Source: CAYZAW01 sp964476505 (lineage in GTDB: Bacteria; Bacillota; Clostridia; Christensenellales; CAG-138). Taken from it: DNA of 5,651 nt. Shown piece after piece: positions 4,979-5,651 of the stretch; the stretch's first letter is position 1; every line of letters begins with the position of its first letter. Made by a program: the position numbers and the translations under genes. The notes beneath the pieces were generated by a model, which was not told the DNA's origin, made no database searches, and worked only from the letters and a program-made list of their open reading frames with translations. The DNA lies in NCBI GenBank assembly GCA_964476505.1, contig CAYZAW010000078.1, forward strand, positions 1-5,651, in the 5' to 3' direction.

Positions 4979-5651
4979 ATGAACAACAGCGAGAAAACCA
5001 TGGAAAAAATCGTGGCACTGTGCAAGAACCGCGGGTTTGTATTCCCCGGCTCGGAAATCTACGGCGGCTTGGCGAATTCTTGGGACTACGGCCCGCTTGG
5101 CGTGGAGTATAAAAACAACGTAAAACGCGCTTGGTGGAAAAAGTTTGTACAGGAAAGCCCCTATAACGTGGGTATGGATGCGGCAATCTTAATGAATCCG
5201 CAGGTATGGGTAGCTTCCGGGCATGTTGGCGGCTTTTCCGACCCGTTGATGGACTGCAAGGCCTGCAAGGCGCGTTTTCGCGCGGATAAGCTCATTGAGG
5301 ACTATGCACAGGAAAACAAATTGGATGTTCGCCCGGACGGCTGGTCCAACGAGCAGATGGAGCAGTACATTCAGGATAACGGCATCGTTTGCCCCGAATG
5401 CGGCAAGGCAGATTTCACCTCCATCCGCAAGTTCAACCTGATGTTCAAAACCTTTCAGGGCGTTACCGAGGACAGCTCTTCGGAGATTTACCTGCGCCCC
5501 GAAACTGCGCAGGGCATCTTCGTTAACTTCAAAAACGTACAGCGCACCACCCGCAAAAAGATCCCCTTCGGTATTGCGCAGGTCGGCAAGTCCTTCCGCA
5601 ATGAGATCACCCCGGGCAACTTCATATTCCGTATTCGCGAGTTCGAGCAGA
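4979..5651 (+). CDS. glyS: Glycyl-tRNA synthetase, single-chain class II type (partial, 3' end missing)
   Basis: Attaches glycine to tRNA-Gly in the cytoplasm. 224 codons are present and the frame runs off the window end; the full family protein is about twice this length. It opens with the family hallmark NRGFVFPGSEIYGG (17-30) followed by WDYGPLGVEYKNN (35-47). A CxxC...CxxC pair (Cys93, 96, 138, 141) forms the probable zinc-binding insertion. LRPETAQGIFVNF (172-184) and GKSFRNEITP (203-212), the class II motif 2 region with Arg207 and Glu209, carry ATP and amino-acid contacts. This is the homodimeric (eukaryote/archaea-like) form, not the alpha2beta2 GlyQ/GlyS form, although both are called glyS. 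The start is fixed by GGAGG (4967-4971) seven bases before ATG. Expression is controlled by the T-box directly upstream. Confidence 0.97.
   Translation, partial: MNNSEKTMEKIVALCKNRGFVFPGSEIYGGLANSWDYGPLGVEYKNNVKRAWWKKFVQESPYNVGMDAAILMNPQVWVASGHVGGFSDPLMDCKACKARFRADKLIEDYAQENKLDVRPDGWSNEQMEQYIQDNGIVCPECGKADFTSIRKFNLMFKTFQGVTEDSSSEIYLRPETAQGIFVNFKNVQRTTRKKIPFGIAQVGKSFRNEITPGNFIFRIREFEQ

Noticed and set aside
4804..5112. 102-residue plus-strand ORF over the glyS leader
   Set aside because: It overlaps the T-box RNA and the start of glyS in another frame; the bases are explained by the riboswitch.
4725..5186. 153-residue minus-strand ORF opposite glyS
   Set aside because: Shadow of the T-box and glyS coding sequence; low-complexity Arg/Ser/Cys composition and no domain.
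1..5651. CRISPR array, tRNA/rRNA genes, insertion sequences or att sites
   Set aside because: No regularly spaced repeats, tRNA-like cloverleaf, transposase frame or flanking direct repeats were seen on either strand.

Overview
The window looks like a piece of a Bacillota (Clostridia-like, probably gut) genome from a draft or metagenome assembly. The evidence is strong GGAGG-type Shine-Dalgarno sites, a transcriptional T-box upstream of a single-chain glycyl-tRNA synthetase, a Gram-positive style lipoprotein and an Lsa-type ABC-F gene. The lineage is an inference. A run of ten Ns at 2028-2037 marks an assembly join.

Layout, left to right. (1) 59-1081 (+): an SDR-type NAD(P)-dependent epimerase/dehydratase, converging on the next gene across a shared hairpin terminator (1099-1130). 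(2) 1144-2636 (-): an ABC-F ribosome-protection ATPase of the Lsa type (lincosamide / streptogramin A / pleuromutilin resistance). The N-run splits it into two apparent ORFs, but the contig ends overlap by GAGG. Merging them restores one 492-residue protein. (3) 2637-2903 (-): a leader of about 230 nt for that gene, with its own extended -10 promoter, a 57-codon leader ORF and an intrinsic terminator immediately before the ABC-F Shine-Dalgarno. This is the layout of an antibiotic-responsive transcription attenuator. (4) 2928-3875 (-): a BtuF/FepB-like substrate-binding lipoprotein with no transporter partner in view. A 10-bp perfect inverted repeat abuts its putative -10 box. (5) 3995-4666 (-): a YhhN/TMEM86-family membrane protein (lysoplasmalogenase-like). 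Its start is best placed at a TTG, because the longer ORF runs through its own promoter. (6) 4785-4978 (+): promoter and T-box leader, divergent from gene 5. (7) 4979-5651 (+): the N-terminal part of glycyl-tRNA synthetase, cut by the window end.

The genes do not form one pathway. Each appears to have its own promoter or regulatory leader. The two translation-linked genes (ABC-F and glyS) are both controlled by leader RNAs that end in a terminator. The most interesting part is the ABC-F attenuator with its leader ORF. After that come the short T-box leader with an unresolved specifier and the inverted repeat in front of the binding-protein gene.
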